From NCBI GenBank assembly GCA_022601195.1, contig JAHZIX010000017.1, forward strand, positions 310,001-374,000: a DNA stretch of 64,000 nt, given 5' to 3'. Below, piece after piece: positions 1 to 9,778 of this stretch. This stretch comes from Deltaproteobacteria bacterium. Lineage in GTDB: Bacteria > Acidobacteriota > Thermoanaerobaculia > Multivoradales > JAHZIX01. Both the position numbers and the translations under genes were made by a program. The notes under the pieces are model-generated. The model was not told where the DNA came from, made no database searches, and saw only the letters and a list, made by a program, of their open reading frames with translations. Numbering within the stretch: position 1 is the stretch's first letter; each line of letters starts with the position of its first letter.

Positions 1-2
1 GC

Positions 3-167
3 TACCGCGAAGGTTACAGCCCTGCGGAAATTGCGGAGAAGCTTGGCTATAGTCCCAAGAGCATTTCGAAGATCACCCAGCGTAGCCTTGCATTGCTGAG
101 TCGTGAGCTCCTCCGCAGCGCTCATTGTCCGGGCGTTTTTCGAGAGCATGTCGAAGCCTCCTCCTAG
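3..167 (+). CDS. C-terminal fragment of a sigma-70 region 4-like / HTH protein (5' truncated by window edge)
   Basis: Open from the window start: YREGYSPAEIAEKLGYSPKSISKITQRSLALLSRELLRSAHCPGVFREHVEASS*, an HTH like sigma region 4. Confidence 0.5.
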   Translation, partial: YREGYSPAEIAEKLGYSPKSISKITQRSLALLSRELLRSAHCPGVFREHVEASS

Positions 168-825
168 TCTGTTCTGTCTCCCTGCATCGTCTCGATGCCC
201 AGCATCATTCTAGCGAACCCGCCTAGAGTCGGAGTTCTTGCGTAGCGAGAGGTTTTTGGCATTCCATTCCCGGTCACCGAGATGGGGCCAAGCTTCCCAG
301 CCGTTGCCCCTCCTCAAGATCCAGAGATCCCTTTTTCTTCCTACCTTCTTCCAGGTTCACGACGCACTCCCCGTTCTCGCTCTCTCTTCCAATCGCTGAG
401 CCGATGGTGAGGGCCGGGTCAATATCGGAGCCGGCATCGAGGACCTACCTAACGCCCTGAGAGAGGTCCTCTCCTGACAAGTCAGGGAGCCGTGAAGGGT
501 TCTTTCTGCAATCTCATAGGCTCTTCTTGACAAAATGGTAACTTGGTACCAAGATACCTAGTAGAGCGAAGGGAGGTTGTTGTGCACATTCAAGTCGGTG
601 TCCACATGGAAGTGCGCACCGGAAACTTCTCAAGTAACCGAGAGGAGCTTGATTTCTGGTTCGCCGTTTCTGTCTTCAGCTCACAAGATAAACCCGCTCA
701 ACGATATCCACGGCCAGCTCCCCATTGGCAGCGGGTAAACACGAGTCAACGGCTAAAGGAAATACCCCTTCAAGGGGACAGCCACCGATGTGGCGCGTCC
801 CGACTCTCTCTGGAGAAAACCAACC

Positions 826-1842
826 ATGTTGCATTCCCTATTTTGGCTGCTCGACCACTATCCGGAAACCGGCGAGTCTGTAGCTTCCCTGCACCAGGCT
901 GCCTTGGAGGAGGCTGCCCTAGCGGACCATCTAGGCTTCGCCTCTCTGTGGATTTCTGAGCACCATTTCCGGAGTCTCAGCACAGTGCCAAACCCTGCGA
1001 TTCTCCTCGCAGCGATGGCCCAGCACACCCGGACGATTCGTCTCGGACCGGCGACCTCCGTCTTGCCTCTCCACAATCCAATTCATTTAGCCGAGGACTA
1101 CGCTCTCGTCGACGTTCTCTCAAACGGTCGGTTGAACATGGGAGTTGGAAGCGGCTCTCAAGCAATGGAGTTCTCTCCTTTCAATGTCGACTTCGAACTC
1201 CGCAGGGAGCAGTTCGTGAAGAACTTGGCGTCTTTCCGTCAAAGGTGGGAGATCGCAGCACGAGGTGAGTTCGGCCCAGACTCCCTCAACGTCACCCCGA
1301 TCCAATCGCCAGCACCGCCGATCTATGTCGCGACCATGAATAGGGACGCGGCCTACGAGATCGGCCGAGTAGGGGATTCACTGCTAACCCTCGCCTCGCC
1401 GTCTTCAGCGAACCTCGAAGAAGTTGCGGCACGAGTGCAGGCCCATGCCCGAGGCCTCGAGGAGGCTGGTAAAGAAAGGGGAGGAGTCGAAGCCATCGTG
1501 ATGATGTTCGCCCACGCTTCACAGACTGATGCGGAGGTCGAAGCCGTCGTTGTGCCCGCTCTCTCTCGGCTGATGTTCAATATGGCAGGAACCCGGCTGA
1601 AGGACCCGAAGGCTTTTTACGAGGAGATGAGGAAGAAGGGCATTGGCGTATTTGGAACTCCAACAGGAGTGAGCCATCACCTGGAACGCCTCGCCGACCT
1701 CGGTATTGGCCATGTCGCTTTTGTCTCTCGGTTTGGAGGAATGTCGAAAGAGGTGGCGACCCGAAGCTTGCGGCTACTCGCACCTGGCCGGTCAGCTCTT
1801 CGTGATCCGGCAGAGGTGCTAGCAGCCAGCATGGGGCCATGA
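826..1842 (+). CDS. LLM-class flavin-dependent oxidoreductase (luciferase-like)
   Basis: MLHSLFWLLDHYPE...LADHLGFASLWISEHHF...RTIRLGPATSVLPLHNPIHLAEDYALVDVLSNGRLNMGVGSG; ATG at 826 preferred over GTG at 790. Confidence 0.88.
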   Translation: MLHSLFWLLDHYPETGESVASLHQAALEEAALADHLGFASLWISEHHFRSLSTVPNPAILLAAMAQHTRTIRLGPATSVLPLHNPIHLAEDYALVDVLSNGRLNMGVGSGSQAMEFSPFNVDFELRREQFVKNLASFRQRWEIAARGEFGPDSLNVTPIQSPAPPIYVATMNRDAAYEIGRVGDSLLTLASPSSANLEEVAARVQAHARGLEEAGKERGGVEAIVMMFAHASQTDAEVEAVVVPALSRLMFNMAGTRLKDPKAFYEEMRKKGIGVFGTPTGVSHHLERLADLGIGHVAFVSRFGGMSKEVATRSLRLLAPGRSALRDPAEVLAASMGP

Positions 1843-2041
1843 ACCGGTCGCCGAAGACTCGCAAGGCGACCGAATCAGCCGAAGGAGAAGGGAAGACCCT
1901 AGGAGCAATTGGGTCGTCATATTTGCCCCGGCGTGGTGCAACACAGGGGCGCAGAGAGGCCAGGTCCACCGCCTGAAAGTTGGCGAGAGATAAATGAACC
2001 CGGTGCTCCCTTCCTACAAAGGAGAACCGAGAGCTGAGTCA

Positions 2042-4441
2042 CTAGGTCTTGACGCCGAGGAATAGATAGAGGGCTAGCGTTGTGAAGATGAGGTTCGGGC
2101 TCCAAACAGCAATGGTCGGCGGCAGTATCCCCGCCTTCCCTAGGGTGCTGAAGAAGATGAAGACCGTAAGGAAAGCCATCCCTAGAACGACGGCCAATCC
2201 AACTCCATAGAGAGCACCTTGCCGCCCAAGGCGGAAGGCGAAGGGGAGCGCTAGTAGAACCATGACCAGGCAGATGGCTGGGTAGGAGATCTTGAGCTGT
2301 TGCTCTACCTTCAACTCCGGGACCTTCTCGCCCCGGCTCTCCAATTCTTGAATGTAACTGCGAAGCTCCAGATAACTCATTTGCTTTGGAGGACGAATCT
2401 CGGCCGTAAAGTAATCTGGAACTTCCGGGTAGTCGCTGCGCCGAGGCTCCAGGAAGGGTTCGTAGTTGGTTACCAGTGGACCCGAGAAGGATCTCTTCCA
2501 ACCCTCTTCGAAGACCCATCCACGGCCATCGAAATTCGCCCGGGACGCCAGGAGGCGGCGTGAGAGCTGATTGTTCTCATCGAACTCGAAAACCTGCAAG
2601 CGTTCCAGGCTAGGTTTTTCTGGGTCGAAGCGGAGATAGTTGTAGACATACCGTCCCTGACCGAAGAGCCACTGGCGGTCCGCTCGGCGATAGGTGCGAG
2701 CTGTCTCCCTACCCATGATTTGATTTTTCATCTGGGCCACCCGCTCGTTGGAAGCGGGAAGGATCTCTGTTTGCAGATAGGCACAGGCGAGCACCACCAC
2801 CACCGTCGCTCCGATGGCTGGTAGGGAGAGGCGAAACAAGCTGACCCCTAGGGCTTTGAAGGCGGTGAGCTCATTGGCTCGGGAAAGCAGGCTGAAAGTG
2901 AGTAGGGTAGTGATGAGAACGACAATGGGTGCAATGTCGTACAGAATCTGGAGGGAGAGATATTTATAGTAGCCCAGCACTACAGATCGCGGAACTTTGT
3001 TCTTGAGAATGTTGTCCACATTCTCTCCCAGGTCAGCGATGATGTAGAGAAGAACGCAAGAAGCCAGCACCATCAGGAATACCCAGAAATAGCGGCCGAT
3101 GATGTAGCGGTCGATGAGGCTCGCGAAGCGAAAGTGAAGCCGCGGTAAGCGCAAGACAATCCGTCGTTGTTTCCCCCCCTGCCGGCCGCTTTGGCGTGCT
3201 GAGGCGGCTCTTGCCGAGGAAGCTCGAGCTGAAGAAGCTTGACGGCGGCCCTGGATCCACCTTCCCACAGCTCGCAATCCGGCCCACATGTCTTGCCGAA
3301 TCCACCGATCGACTCGGGATAAAAGAAGACTCTTGTCACTGTTGCGGCGAATGAGCAAGAACAGACCCAAGGCCCCGAAGAGAATGTTCGGAGTCCACAT
3401 GGCAATCCAGGGCTCCACTTCGCCGAAGCGAGCACCTTCCTCTCCATTACTCAACAAGACCCAATAGACCATGATGACCAGCATCGAAAGGGCGAAGCCC
3501 GCTGTCTTTCCTCCTCGGCGATTGTTGAAGCCGAGGGGAAGGGCGAGAAGACCGAAAACCAGACAAGCTGTGGGGATGGAGAAGTTCTTCTGAATCTGAA
3601 CCCGAGTGAGATTCCTCATTTCCGGAGAGGTATTGGGGTCTGCGACCTTCCGCCGCAACTCTCGCAAGTCCATTTCCCGGACGCTCTTGGAAGCAGAAAT
3701 CTTCGACAATCGGCTCGAGGTAAATGAGTTCTCCAGGACGATCTCGAGCCGATCGCTTCGGCTCACGGTGTAAGTATCGGGACGCCGAAGGTCGGCAGAG
3801 TGAGTGACCGCTCCCTCCAGATCCAGAATGAGTCGCTCCCCTTGATCGTCGACCCGAACTTCCCCCCAATCCGCCACGATGATGTCGTTGGCTTCTCCCG
3901 CTGACGTTTGAGCGAGAAAGACCCCTTTCCAGCGATTCTGGCCTGGGGGGATATCGAATACATAGAGAACCTTGTCGTCCCATTGCTCGTGAAAAATTCG
4001 CGGTTCCACCTGCTGGGACACACTTTGGGTCATGATCTTCAGATTGAGCTGAAGGAGGGCGTGATTGCCGTGGGGAAGTACCGAGACCATCATGTAGACG
4101 TTAATTGCCGCCAACAGCCCGGAAAGCAGCAAGATCGGTCGGTAAAGGCTCAGCAAGCTCACGCCGCTGGCCCTCAGAGCCACTAGCTCGCTATCCGCCG
4201 CAAAGCGGCCCACCGCAATGAGAATGGCAAAGAGAAGCGCCATAGGGAGAGTCAGAACGATGCTACTCGGTAACACCAGAGCCAGGAGTTTCCCAACGGT
4301 GGCCACGGAAAGGCCTCGCTGGATAATCATCTCCGCGGAACTAAAGAGATACTGAAGTAGGAGGAGAAACGTATAGACTGCAAAGCCCAGCACCAGTAGG
4401 CCCAAAATCTCGCGGAGTATGTAGCGGTCTAAACGGCGCAT
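2042..4441 (-). CDS. Fused LptF-LptG family LPS export permease (two YjgP/YjgQ domains in one chain)
   Basis: N-half MRRLDRYILREILGLLVLGF... and C-half LIDRYIIGRYFWVFLMVLASC...LLTFSLLSRANELTAFKALGVSLFRL are both YjgP/YjgQ-like; start placed at MRRLDRY. Confidence 0.88.
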   Translation of the reverse strand: MRRLDRYILREILGLLVLGFAVYTFLLLLQYLFSSAEMIIQRGLSVATVGKLLALVLPSSIVLTLPMALLFAILIAVGRFAADSELVALRASGVSLLSLYRPILLLSGLLAAINVYMMVSVLPHGNHALLQLNLKIMTQSVSQQVEPRIFHEQWDDKVLYVFDIPPGQNRWKGVFLAQTSAGEANDIIVADWGEVRVDDQGERLILDLEGAVTHSADLRRPDTYTVSRSDRLEIVLENSFTSSRLSKISASKSVREMDLRELRRKVADPNTSPEMRNLTRVQIQKNFSIPTACLVFGLLALPLGFNNRRGGKTAGFALSMLVIMVYWVLLSNGEEGARFGEVEPWIAMWTPNILFGALGLFLLIRRNSDKSLLLSRVDRWIRQDMWAGLRAVGRWIQGRRQASSARASSARAASARQSGRQGGKQRRIVLRLPRLHFRFASLIDRYIIGRYFWVFLMVLASCVLLYIIADLGENVDNILKNKVPRSVVLGYYKYLSLQILYDIAPIVVLITTLLTFSLLSRANELTAFKALGVSLFRLSLPAIGATVVVVLACAYLQTEILPASNERVAQMKNQIMGRETARTYRRADRQWLFGQGRYVYNYLRFDPEKPSLERLQVFEFDENNQLSRRLLASRANFDGRGWVFEEGWKRSFSGPLVTNYEPFLEPRRSDYPEVPDYFTAEIRPPKQMSYLELRSYIQELESRGEKVPELKVEQQLKISYPAICLVMVLLALPFAFRLGRQGALYGVGLAVVLGMAFLTVFIFFSTLGKAGILPPTIAVWSPNLIFTTLALYLFLGVKT

Positions 4442-4505
4442 CGGAGAGCGATTATATGCTCCTGGAGCCATCCTCGCAGACTGAATTGGAAGGGAAAAGT
4501 CAGCC

Positions 4506-4928
4506 ATGCAAATTCGTCTCGATAGAAGATACCGTTTCACCGCCGGTCACCTTTACAGAAGACCGGAATGGTCTGAGGAAGAGAACCTGGCCAGGTTTGG
4601 CAAATGCGCCATCCTGCCAGGACACGGGCACAATTACCGTCTCTATGTCAGGGTCGCTGGTGAAGTAGATCCCAAGACGGGATTCGTGGTCGACCTGCCG
4701 GCTTTGGATGCCTGCGTCCAGGAGACGATCATCGACCGACTGGATCATCGTCACATCAATGAAGCAGTGGAGGAGTTTTCTCCCGGAAGGTTGATTCCTT
4801 CCAGTGAAAACCTCTTGCTCTGGATGTGCCAACAACTTCAGCCAGCCATCCCCGTTGGAGTGACATTGATTTCTCTGCGCCTCGAGGAAGACGAGGATCT
4901 TGCTGCGGAGTGGATTTCAGATCCGTAG
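4506..4928 (+). CDS. 6-pyruvoyl-tetrahydropterin synthase / 6-carboxytetrahydropterin synthase family (QueD-like)
   Basis: RYRFTAGHLYRRP...FGKCAILPGHGHNYRLYVRVAG...TGFVVDLPALD...LDHRHIN...PSSENLLLWM. Confidence 0.88.
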   Translation: MQIRLDRRYRFTAGHLYRRPEWSEEENLARFGKCAILPGHGHNYRLYVRVAGEVDPKTGFVVDLPALDACVQETIIDRLDHRHINEAVEEFSPGRLIPSSENLLLWMCQQLQPAIPVGVTLISLRLEEDEDLAAEWISDP

Positions 4929-5203
4929 ATCAGGAGTGTTCAGGACTCAGCGATTCCTTCACCTGGGAGTTTGGAGAGAGAGGCGAGCCTGATGTGACGC
5001 ATCCTGGCTTCCAGTTGATTACCTACGGATTCTAGTTTACATAATATATCTTACCGGACTCTGTATATAAGGCTAATTCTAGGTGAGAATTCACCTAAGA
5101 AACCACCCAGGCTCCACTTCGGAGACCCAAGGCCTGGGGCTCTGGACTCCAAAGTGAGCTTGGTCAGCTGAGCCCGTTTGGGATGTGCGAATCGGAAAGG
5201 TCG

Positions 5204-6094
5204 TTAGGCGGGAGAGATCTCACCAGCCCGGAGATCCGTCAAAATCTGCTCCAGTGCTCGAACGAGATCTTCCTTCTCGACCATGCTCTGTCGAAAGGAT
5301 AAAGAAAGACTGTAGGTCTTGTCGGGGGCTTTGAATTTAAAGACATAGGGCTTCTTGCGCTGAGCCCCTGACTTCGTTTGGCTTTGGCGGAACTTTTTAC
5401 GCAGATCGTCCCGGCTGAGCCCTTGGCTGTCGACGGCCTCCAACAAGGCGATCATCTCTTCCTCTGAGTCAGCCTTGAGGATCTCTAGTAAGACGGACTT
5501 CGAGTGAATCCCAAGAGCTTGCGAGATATCTCGAACCCGTGGAGAGATTCTCAGCAGAGAAAGACTCTCCGTGACGACGGTACGAGATTTACTGACCGCC
5601 GAAGCGATCTGCTCATGGGTGTAGTCGTGAATCTCTGCCAGCGCTTGGTAGCCATCTGCCTCTTCGAATGGAGTCAGGTCTTTCCGCTGGAGGTTCTCTA
5701 CCAGGGCAATCTCGAGAGCCTCTTGCTCCGAGACCTCCATCTCGATGACCGGTACCTCAGAAAGACCAGCCTCTTGTGCAGCCCTATACCGCCTCTCTCC
5801 GGAGATGATTCGGAGACTGACGTTGCTACTCGAAGCACCGACTTCATCAGCCGGTAGACTTCGTACCAAGATGGGTTCTAGGACGCCCTTGGAACGAATC
5901 GACGCCACGAGCTCATCTAGATTTCCCATTGAGTGTCGAGGTTGTTTTGGATCGGGTTCGATGGCCGTCAAGGAGACCATGCGACCAATTCCTTCCCCAT
6001 CTCTAGAATCAAATTCTTCAACGAAATGGCTGCTATGCCTCATCCGACGACCTTCCGGCAAGCCTCGCTTGCGCGCCCCACTGGAACTAGACAC
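5204..6094 (-). CDS. parB: ParB/RepB/Spo0J family chromosome partition protein
   Basis: IEPDPKQPRHSMGNLDELVASIRSKGVLEPILVR...ISGERRYRAAQEAGLSEVPVIEMEVSEQEALEIALVENLQRKDLTPFEEADGYQAL. Confidence 0.95.
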   Translation of the reverse strand: MSSSSGARKRGLPEGRRMRHSSHFVEEFDSRDGEGIGRMVSLTAIEPDPKQPRHSMGNLDELVASIRSKGVLEPILVRSLPADEVGASSSNVSLRIISGERRYRAAQEAGLSEVPVIEMEVSEQEALEIALVENLQRKDLTPFEEADGYQALAEIHDYTHEQIASAVSKSRTVVTESLSLLRISPRVRDISQALGIHSKSVLLEILKADSEEEMIALLEAVDSQGLSRDDLRKKFRQSQTKSGAQRKKPYVFKFKAPDKTYSLSLSFRQSMVEKEDLVRALEQILTDLRAGEISPA

Positions 6095-6845
6095 GACTTA
6101 GGATCTCCTCAGAAAGCTTGTAGTACTCGAATGCTCCACTGGAACTAGGGGCAAACGAAAAAATCGACTCCTGGTAGGCTGGGCTCTCTTCCAGCCGCAC
6201 ACTCTTTGAGATCACGGTTTCGAAAAGCTTGTCACCAAAGACACCCGATATCTGATCGTGGATATCTTTGGAGAGCTTGGTCCTCTTATCGAAAAGAGTG
6301 ATCAAAGCGCCGAGGATCTGAAGCTGAGGGTTTGCTCTCACCTTAATCTTGTCAACGGTTTCCAAGAGATCGTCGGTCCCTTCCAGAGCAAAATAGCTGC
6401 TCTGAATGGGGATCAAGAGATGTGTCGCAGCGACGAGGGCATTGACGGTGATCACCCCAAGCGTCGGCGGTGTATCGATAATGACGAACTCGTACTCATC
6501 CTTGACCGGATCCAGAGTGTCCTTGAGTCGGTAGTTGCGGTCGATTTCACCCAGGAGCTTCGACTCGATATTGGCAAGATTGATCTTCGCAGGAACAACG
6601 AACAGGTTGGGCTGAGAAGTTGCTGGCCGAATGATGTCCGGAAGCCCTACGTCGTCCCGGGTCAGAGCATCGTAGATGGAAAGCTCTAGCGCTCTAGGAT
6701 CGAGAAACGACATGGAGCTATTTCCTTGCGGATCGACATCGATCAACAAGGTCTTGTGGCCTTTGGAGGCCATGGCTGCCGCGAGATTGATAGCGGTCGT
6801 GGTCTTGCCGACGCCGCCTTTTTGATTGGTGATGGCGATATTCAT
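6087..6845 (-). CDS. parA: ParA/Soj family partition ATPase
   Basis: MNIAITNQKGGVGKTTTAINLAAAMASKGHKTLLIDVDPQGNSS (deviant Walker A); overlaps the parB start. Confidence 0.95.
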   Translation of the reverse strand: MNIAITNQKGGVGKTTTAINLAAAMASKGHKTLLIDVDPQGNSSMSFLDPRALELSIYDALTRDDVGLPDIIRPATSQPNLFVVPAKINLANIESKLLGEIDRNYRLKDTLDPVKDEYEFVIIDTPPTLGVITVNALVAATHLLIPIQSSYFALEGTDDLLETVDKIKVRANPQLQILGALITLFDKRTKLSKDIHDQISGVFGDKLFETVISKSVRLEESPAYQESIFSFAPSSSGAFEYYKLSEEILSRV

Positions 6846-7076
6846 AGATCGCCGGGAGTCTATGAAATGTCATGGAATGGGTCAAGGAGACTCTTACCGG
6901 GATGGGTACCTTTTTCCTTCCTGTGGGGGGAATGAGATCGTGTTGACTCCCCCACTCCTCGACCTGTCAACTTCCCTTTTTCGGTAGAGCCATGACGACT
7001 CCAAAGTTCTTCGAAATCTCTCGCTCGCCTTGTTTCTCGGGCTGTTTTTCGGTCCCTAGAAAAAGTTGAAGAGGGA

Positions 7077-7092
7077 TGTCGGCGCGCCGACA
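7077..7092. promoter_or_regulatory. Perfect 16-bp palindrome TGTCGGCGCGCCGACA, candidate ParB/regulator site
   Basis: Read directly; identical copy at 7390-7405; both lie in the intergenic region upstream of parA. Confidence 0.5.
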
Positions 7093-7388
7093 ATGAGGGT
7101 TACCCTAGCTCTTCCCGTAAAACAACGAGCCTTCTCTGGCTTGGTACTCCCTGATTCCCCAGCGTCAAACGGCATGATCTAGTATTCGACCGAGGGTCTA
7201 CTTTCCTGGGTCGCTGACTTCATCGTATTTCTCGGGTAGCCAAAAGCCACTAGTTAAGTGAGTCACCCAGCCTCACCACGAAGTCGTTGAGAACCTCAGA
7301 CACAAGGCTTGTTCTTCTTGGGAACTCTGTAGTTCTAAGCGGGAATTCAGTCGTGGGTTAGGCCCATTCTGTAGCTCAGGCAGGATAG

Positions 7389-7406
7389 ATGTCGGCGCGC
7401 CGACAT
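7389..7406. promoter_or_regulatory. Perfect 18-bp palindrome ATGTCGGCGCGCCGACAT, second copy of the candidate site
   Basis: Read directly; core 16 bp identical to 7077-7092. Confidence 0.5.
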
Positions 7407-7529
7407 TCTCTTCAATATCTAGCCTAGGAATCCTGGATACTGCTTGCGGAAAAAGAAGCGTCTTGGGAGAAGCAACCTTGTCGTGTCGGGAGACTAGACC
7501 TCAGAAGGGGGACAGAAAGGAGGAGGCTC

Positions 7530-8102
7530 CTACATGGTGTATTTACCAAGATCTTCCGGCTTCACTTCTTCGAGCCATTTCTTGAGACGCTCTTCCTCGG
7601 TCAATTTGCTGAGACGATCATCAACGCTAGCTTTGTCTAAGACTTGCTGCGTCACATAGAAAGGAACCTCCGCTCGAAGCGCAAGAGCCAAAGCGTCACT
7701 GGGACGTGCATCGATCTCGAGAGATGAACGATCCTCTTGCTCCACATAGATGAGGGCGTAGAAAGTGCTGTCTCTTAGGTCCGTAATGACGATTCGGCTC
7801 ACCTCGCCACCGAGCTCTGAGATCAGTGAGAACAACAGGTCATGAGTCATGGGCCGCGGTGTGTCAACGGACTCTAGGCTCATTGCGATCGCGTTAGCCT
7901 CGAAGACCCCAATCCAAATGGGGAGGAGATTCTCTCCATTCTGATCTTGCAGAACCACGATGGGCATTTTCGAGTCTGGGTCAAGGACGAGGCCTTTGAC
8001 CTTCATCAGAATCTCTTCTAAGGGGTGAGTCATAGAGCTATTGTGGAGTTGCTCGAGACCTAGGTCAAGAGCCCGGAGATAGCAAAAGGTGAAATTCTCC
8101 AC
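7530..8102 (-). CDS. Bifunctional nuclease domain (BFN/DUF151) protein
   Basis: MKVKGLVLDPDSKMPIVVLQDQNGENLLPIWIGVFEANAIAMSLESVDTPRPMTHDLL...IDARPSDALALALRAEVPFYV; the true start may be the internal MTHPLEE. Confidence 0.92.
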   Translation of the reverse strand: MENFTFCYLRALDLGLEQLHNSSMTHPLEEILMKVKGLVLDPDSKMPIVVLQDQNGENLLPIWIGVFEANAIAMSLESVDTPRPMTHDLLFSLISELGGEVSRIVITDLRDSTFYALIYVEQEDRSSLEIDARPSDALALALRAEVPFYVTQQVLDKASVDDRLSKLTEEERLKKWLEEVKPEDLGKYTM

Positions 8103-8365
8103 ACCTGGCCCCCTCTCGTTACCAATCTCTACTCTGGTGAATTTGCTTAGAGCAAAGCCTTTGGTTCGGGTGACCCTTCGAGGGCCGAGTGTTGAAGGGA
8201 CGGTATGAGAGAAGGAGTCAATCCGGCAATCAAGAATCGCTGAGCCTCAACGGACTCCTGGGGAGATGAGCTCCTCAGAAAGGCCCTTGCTCACTCCTAA
8301 TTGGACTAGCTAGCAAGACTTCTGGATAGAAGTCAGGGAGGGAAACCGGTACGGCTTCCTAGGGG

Positions 8366-9778
8366 CTAGCCTCGAAGAACTGGCAGTACGGAAGGTCGCT
8401 CGAGAAGGGAGGGGTTGGCCGACGTCTGTCCTCTTCGAATTCCGAGAAGACTGTGTGGCTTTGCGTCGGTGATCTCGACTTGCTGAAGGCTCCCTAACTT
8501 TGAGGGTTCCCCAAAGGTGTCGAAATGAACGATTCGGTGGCAAGGCGTTCTGCCCATCTGAGTCCCAGGTTGCTTGCTATCGCCCGTCACCAGCACCTCG
8601 ATCTCTTGGCCAAGCAACTCAGAATTGAGCTCCAGTTGGATCTTTTTCTGAGCCTGAAATAGGATCTGCAGTCTTTCGCTAGCAAGATCATCGTCGATTT
8701 GGTTCTTGAGCCGCGGCGCTGCCGTACCTGGTCGAGGGGAATACTTGAAGGCAAAAATCGAGGCGTATCGGATCTGCTCCACCAAATCCAAGGTCGCCTG
8801 GAATTCCTCATCAGTCTCCCCTGGAAATCCTACGATGAGGTCTGTCGAGAGGGCTATTCCTGGCCGCGCCTTCCTGAGAGCGTCTACAAGGGGTAAATAC
8901 TCCCCTACCGTGTATCCCCTACCCATTCTCTTCAACAGGCTGTCAGAGCCAGCCTGGACAGGAAGGTGAAGGTAGGGAGAGAGGTTCTCATGGCGAGCGA
9001 ATTGCTCGACCATTGCAAGAGTGAAGTCTCGAGGATAGGAAGTCACGAATCGAAGACGCTTGAGGCCTTCTAGACGAGCTACCGCATCGAGCAGGTCGGC
9101 AAAGTCGAGATCCTGATGTGGATCTTTCCAATGGTTCACGGTCTGCCCCAGGAGCTCAATCTCGACGAAGCCAAAATCCAAGAGATGTTGGACTTCCTCG
9201 AGAATGTCTTCAAACGAGCGGCAGCGCTCAGGGCCACGGGTGCTAGGTACGATGCAAAAAGTACAGCGCTTATTGCAGCCCTCGATGATCGTCACCATTC
9301 CCTTGAAAAGACCGTCTCGGGAGATGGTGTCGAAGTCGTAACTTCTCTCAGCCGGGAATCCCGTCGCAACGACTCGCTCTCCGGCACGACGACGATTCAA
9401 GACCTCACTCAACTCACCAACTCGGGCTGGTCCTAGAACGAAGTCTAGGTCGGGAACTCGTTTGAGAGCTCGCTCCCCCACTTGCTGCGCCACACATCCG
9501 CACAGTCCAATGAGGAGATGCTCTCGATCCTCTTTGAATCGGCGGTACTCCCCTAACCTCGAGTAGACCTTGTTCTCCGCCTTCTCTCGAATGCTGCACG
9601 AGTTGAGAAGGATCACGTCCGCCTCTCGCGGATCTCGGGTCGGGAGCAAGCCCTGAACCATGAGCTGCCCAGCCATGCGCTGGGTGTCCAGTTCGTTCAT
9701 CTGGCATCCCCAGGTTTCGATGTAGTAGCGCCGGGCAACCGGGGCGGCAGGCTGAACGACGGATAGAATCGAGGTCAT
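8366..9778 (-). CDS. miaB: tRNA-2-methylthio-N6-dimethylallyladenosine synthase MiaB
   Basis: YYIETWGCQMNELDTQRMAG...NSCSIREKAENKVYSRLG...EGCNKRCTFCIVPSTRGPERCR (radical-SAM CxxxCxxC), C-terminal TRAM. Confidence 0.95.
   Translation of the reverse strand: MTSILSVVQPAAPVARRYYIETWGCQMNELDTQRMAGQLMVQGLLPTRDPREADVILLNSCSIREKAENKVYSRLGEYRRFKEDREHLLIGLCGCVAQQVGERALKRVPDLDFVLGPARVGELSEVLNRRRAGERVVATGFPAERSYDFDTISRDGLFKGMVTIIEGCNKRCTFCIVPSTRGPERCRSFEDILEEVQHLLDFGFVEIELLGQTVNHWKDPHQDLDFADLLDAVARLEGLKRLRFVTSYPRDFTLAMVEQFARHENLSPYLHLPVQAGSDSLLKRMGRGYTVGEYLPLVDALRKARPGIALSTDLIVGFPGETDEEFQATLDLVEQIRYASIFAFKYSPRPGTAAPRLKNQIDDDLASERLQILFQAQKKIQLELNSELLGQEIEVLVTGDSKQPGTQMGRTPCHRIVHFDTFGEPSKLGSLQQVEITDAKPHSLLGIRRGQTSANPSLLERPSVLPVLRG

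Noticed and set aside
543-959. 138-aa ORF upstream of and overlapping the LLM oxidoreductase
   Set aside because: No family resemblance; overlaps the well-supported oxidoreductase in another frame.
5080-5138. Inverted repeats TAGGTGA-GAAT-TCACCTA and CCCAGGC...GCCTGGG between queD-like and parB genes
   Set aside because: The region is between convergent genes, so these probably belong to a bidirectional terminator; no further support for a regulatory role.
6846-7529. Search for canonical parS (TGTTTCACGTGAAACA-like) in the parAB upstream region
   Set aside because: No canonical site seen; only the GC-rich palindromes reported separately.
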